From contig PXCX01000315.1 in assembly GCA_003565195.1 (NCBI GenBank), positions 1 to 7,030 on the forward strand: a stretch of 7,030 nt of DNA, given 5' to 3'. The translations under genes and the position numbers were made by a program. The DNA comes from PVC group bacterium (lineage in GTDB: Bacteria; Verrucomicrobiota; Kiritimatiellia; CAIKKV01; PXCX01). This document shows, piece after piece, positions 4,613-7,030 of this stretch (its first letter is position 1; each line of letters begins with the position of its first letter). A model generated the notes under the pieces. That model made no database searches, was not told the DNA's origin, and was given only the letters and a program-made list of their open reading frames with translations.

Positions 4613-6351
4613 ACGCTTATTTTTCATCCACCTCATCCCTGAACGGCATACAAGCCGGCGGCACGCGGGCCGGCATGATCCGGTCCCTGCTGATTTTGGT
4701 GTTGACCGCAACGTTGTTTTTCGCCCTGTACCAGCACCATCGGTTTCGCGGTTTAACGGACTCGGCGGCCATGGAACATGCCCAGCTTGGACGCGCCCTG
4801 GCGGAAGGTCGCGGTTATCATACGCGCATGCTTCGGCCGATCGCCATGGGTACGCTGGCGCGACGCCATCCGAATACCGCAATCGAGGGCGACCTTCCCG
4901 AGCTGGGCCAGCCGCCATTATATCCTCTAGCCTTGGGTGCCGGGTTTCGACTCATGCAACCGGATTTCAATGTCCAACCGCATGCGCGCGCCTTTGCCCC
5001 TGAAACGCGCGTTATTTTGCCGTTAGGCTGGTTGTTCACGTTAGCCACGGCCATCTTGATTTTTATGGTTGGCAGCCGTTTTTTCGATCGCCGGATAGCG
5101 GCATGGGCGCCGCTGGTGTACCTGCTAAGTCATACCGTGCTGGAACGTGTACTTTCGGGACTGCCGGATCCGATGTCAGCATTTCTTGGAGCCGCCGCCT
5201 TCAGCGTTGGTTTGGCCGGCATACGTCTACCGACGCCGTCCACCGCCACCATGTTACGTGCGCCGGCGGCCGCCGGCGGCGCGGGAATCCTGGCGGGATT
5301 AGCGATTTTGAGTGACTATACACTGATTCTCTTCATGCCGGCCCCTCTGATCGCCTGCACGCTGGCGGCGCCACGGCGGCGCGGGTTGGTGATTGGTCTG
5401 TTTGCGATCGGTCTAGTGGCCGTCATCACGCCATGGCTACTACGGAACATCCAAATCAGCGGGCATCCATTTGGTTTGGCACAGCTTGGCTGGTTTCGTG
5501 GTTCACCGACATTTCCCGGCAACCGGCTTGACCGCTCGCTATCATGGAATCCGGAGGTTTTGCAGCTTGGATCATTGCTGCGTGCACGCTTTTTGGACGG
5601 TCTATCGCGCGCCAACTGGATATCGCGCTGGGTCACCAGCGGGGAGGCCTTGTTCCCGACTCTGGCTCTGGCGGCATTCTGTATGCCGGGTATGCCGCGA
5701 TCATACCGTTTCCTGCGATGGCCATTACTGGCGGCATCCGTTTGTCTGCTGGTATTTGATCCCGTACTGGCGACCGGGACGCCGGGCCGTCTGCTTTACC
5801 CGTTGTTCCCCTGGATAGTCCTGCTTGGTTGTGCGGCCATGATCGGCCTGCTGGACCGAACGGTCGGCGACTGGCCGCTGATCCGACAGACCGTATGTGC
5901 CGCGGTCTTATTGTTGCATGCAACTCCGACCATCGCCAGCTTGCTCAGTCCCCGGCCGCCGCCCCCTTATCCGCCCCTCTACCCACCTTTTGTCGCCGCA
6001 GCCAGCGCGCTGGTGGAAAACGATGAATTGATGGTTGCCGATATCCCATGGGCAACCGCTTGGTATGGAAACCAGCGGACGCTCTGGCTACCCAATACAC
6101 TGGATGAATTCTACGCGGTCAACGATTATCATCAGACCGTCGCGGCGCTTTACTTGACACCCGAGACCACGGGCCGCGCGTATGTCGGCGACTTGTTGGA
6201 CGGCGACCACCGCGACTGGCTGCCTTTCGTCGAGGGCCAATTGCCGGCAGGATTTCCGCTGACCGACGGCTTGCAGTTACCGGTGGGCAAACAAGACCAG
6301 ATTGTGCTTATCGGTCCCGGCCGAATTGTTCCAGCGCTTTCCGTTGAATAA
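4609..6351 (+). CDS. GT-C membrane glycosyltransferase (ArnT/PMT-like), 580 aa
   Basis: Probably an inner-membrane enzyme that moves a sugar from a polyprenyl-phosphate donor onto an acceptor on the outer face of the membrane, as in GT39/GT83 families. A first membrane segment (about 23-42) is followed by a loop with D51 in LTDSAAMEHAQLGRALAEG, matching the first-loop catalytic Asp region of this fold. About nine further hydrophobic segments follow (near 135-157, 163-180, 188-206, 220-249, 257-277, 345-360, 369-386, 395-415, 427-446). The GRLLYPLFPW region (393-402) is typical of the family. A Pro-rich hinge (449-460) leads to a soluble C-terminal part of about 120 residues, likely periplasmic and of unrecognised fold. 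The start is GTG, supported by CGGAG at 4596-4600 and the 4-bp GTGA overlap with the regulator; an ATG at codon 23 lacks a ribosome site and would begin right at the first membrane helix. Donor and acceptor cannot be deduced. Confidence 0.82.
   Translation: MNAYFSSTSSLNGIQAGGTRAGMIRSLLILVLTATLFFALYQHHRFRGLTDSAAMEHAQLGRALAEGRGYHTRMLRPIAMGTLARRHPNTAIEGDLPELGQPPLYPLALGAGFRLMQPDFNVQPHARAFAPETRVILPLGWLFTLATAILIFMVGSRFFDRRIAAWAPLVYLLSHTVLERVLSGLPDPMSAFLGAAAFSVGLAGIRLPTPSTATMLRAPAAAGGAGILAGLAILSDYTLILFMPAPLIACTLAAPRRRGLVIGLFAIGLVAVITPWLLRNIQISGHPFGLAQLGWFRGSPTFPGNRLDRSLSWNPEVLQLGSLLRARFLDGLSRANWISRWVTSGEALFPTLALAAFCMPGMPRSYRFLRWPLLAASVCLLVFDPVLATGTPGRLLYPLFPWIVLLGCAAMIGLLDRTVGDWPLIRQTVCAAVLLLHATPTIASLLSPRPPPPYPPLYPPFVAAASALVENDELMVADIPWATAWYGNQRTLWLPNTLDEFYAVNDYHQTVAALYLTPETTGRAYVGDLLDGDHRDWLPFVEGQLPAGFPLTDGLQLPVGKQDQIVLIGPGRIVPALSVE
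5261..5280. repeat. Tandem 10-bp GC repeat forming a palindrome
   Basis: CGCCGGCGGC occurs twice in tandem, and 5261-5278 is a perfect 18-bp palindrome. It encodes part of an Ala/Gly-rich stretch at about residues 218-224 of the glycosyltransferase, at the start of a hydrophobic segment. It is a likely site of repeat slippage, although a 10-bp change would break the frame. Confidence 0.5.
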
Positions 6352-7030
6352 TCGTCTCGAGTTCAACATCGACCTCGCCGCCTAAATTTACCGAGCGCCG
6401 GTAATATTGTCTTGCCAGCATCGCTTCGGGATCCGGCAACATCATCAACAGGCGTGCCATATTGTAATGCGCATCAGGATTGTCGGGATCGGCTTGCAGG
6501 GCCTCCTCAATCTCGGCGCGTGCCGCTCCGTGATTATCCAGTCCGAGCCATGCGGCTCCCAATGCCAGGCGGGCCGTCACGTTGGTTGGACTTTCAGATA
6601 CCACACTGCGCAGAATCCGAGATGCCGGACGGAACCGGCCTTCGCGGCAATATGCCACGCCCAGCGCCAGGCGAATATCAAAATCATCGGGAAACAACGT
6701 CCCGGCCGCTTCCAGTAATTCGCGTGCTTCGTCATTTTTTCGTTCCGATTGTAGACGTTCCGATTCAACAACCATCAAACGCGCCATACGCTTACGGAGC
6801 GGCTTGGATATCGATGTTTCTGTATCGGCTGATGCGGTCATTAGCTCGGCTAGCCGCAACCGGCTTTTGAGCGCCATATTTTCCTTGCGTAACTGCCATA
6901 GCGAATCTTGATAACGCGTCTGGTGTTTGTGCCAGGCGAGTTCCAGATCGACCCCGGAATCCGTTTCCTGGTCGGCTTCCCCGATCCCGGATACAGCGTC
7001 GGCATCTTTCTCGTACTGCCCCTCGTATTC
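6308..7030 (-). CDS. TPR-repeat protein, partial (N-terminus beyond the window)
   Basis: The minus-strand frame is open from the window edge at 7030 to a TAA at 6308-6310, giving 240 visible residues. The reading continues upstream of the Met at 6877 with plausible protein: an acidic low-complexity stretch (visible residues about 1-30) and then a charged, probably coiled-coil helix running through that Met (WQLRKENMALKSRLRLAEL). I therefore treat the Met as internal and the gene as truncated by the window. About four TPR units follow, at roughly visible residues 82-115, 116-149, 150-183 and 184-222, with the Ala/Gly/Tyr pattern and DPDNPDAHYNMARLL as the clearest. TPRs are protein-interaction scaffolds, so no enzyme function is implied. 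Whether it has a signal peptide or membrane anchor cannot be seen. It converges on the glycosyltransferase gene and overlaps its 3' end by 44 bp, so it is not in that operon. Confidence 0.85.
   Translation of the reverse strand, partial: EYEGQYEKDADAVSGIGEADQETDSGVDLELAWHKHQTRYQDSLWQLRKENMALKSRLRLAELMTASADTETSISKPLRKRMARLMVVESERLQSERKNDEARELLEAAGTLFPDDFDIRLALGVAYCREGRFRPASRILRSVVSESPTNVTARLALGAAWLGLDNHGAARAEIEEALQADPDNPDAHYNMARLLMMLPDPEAMLARQYYRRSVNLGGEVDVELETIIQRKALEQFGRDR

Noticed and set aside
4515..5003. Out-of-frame open frames over the regulator/glycosyltransferase junction on both strands
   Set aside because: They overlap well-supported coding sequence and give low-complexity Arg/Pro-rich products typical of shadow frames in GC-rich DNA.

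Overview
The window reads as an ordinary chromosomal stretch of a Gram-negative, sigma54-using bacterium of moderate GC content. The basis is a Sec signal peptide, a CCA-encoding tRNA, a GAFTGA-type enhancer-binding regulator, good Shine-Dalgarno sites and sigma70-like promoters. The cytosolic PAS kinase, NtrC-type regulator and ArnT-like glycosyltransferase resemble those common in the Verrucomicrobiota/Kiritimatiellota/Lentisphaerota group. That placement is an impression from sequence style, not a demonstrated assignment, and a proteobacterium cannot be excluded. No insertion sequence, integrase, phage gene or CRISPR array is visible.

Left part (about 1-1236). A short gene on the minus strand encodes an exported 172-residue protein of unknown family. 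It has a clear Shine-Dalgarno site, a 140-nt leader holding a strong hairpin, and a likely promoter (TTGACA-18-TACATT). Upstream of it, also on the minus strand, is tRNA-Arg(UCU) with its own near-consensus promoter (TTGACA-16-TATGAT) and a modest candidate terminator. A 315-bp AT-rich intergenic stretch follows. It contains an inverted repeat, short direct repeats and a candidate extended -10 promoter for the plus-strand operon.

Centre (1237-6351). Four plus-strand genes are joined by three 4-bp stop/start overlaps (ATGA, ATGA, GTGA), so they are almost certainly one translationally coupled operon. In order they encode a PP2C-family Ser/Thr phosphatase, a soluble PAS-containing NtrB-like histidine kinase, an NtrC-type sigma54-dependent response regulator, and a membrane GT-C glycosyltransferase of the ArnT/PMT type with an extra C-terminal domain. 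All catalytic motifs needed for activity appear intact. The most interesting aspect is the fixed coupling of a Ser/Thr phosphatase to a His-Asp sigma54 circuit and an envelope glycosylation enzyme, with no Ser/Thr kinase in view. A plausible reading is that the kinase senses a cytosolic signal, the regulator activates sigma54 promoters elsewhere, and the phosphatase counteracts phosphorylation of one of these proteins or of an unlinked target.

Right part (6308-7030). A TPR protein gene on the minus strand converges on the glycosyltransferase gene and overlaps its 3' end by 44 bp. Its reading frame stays open to the window edge, so it is a partial gene whose true start lies outside.
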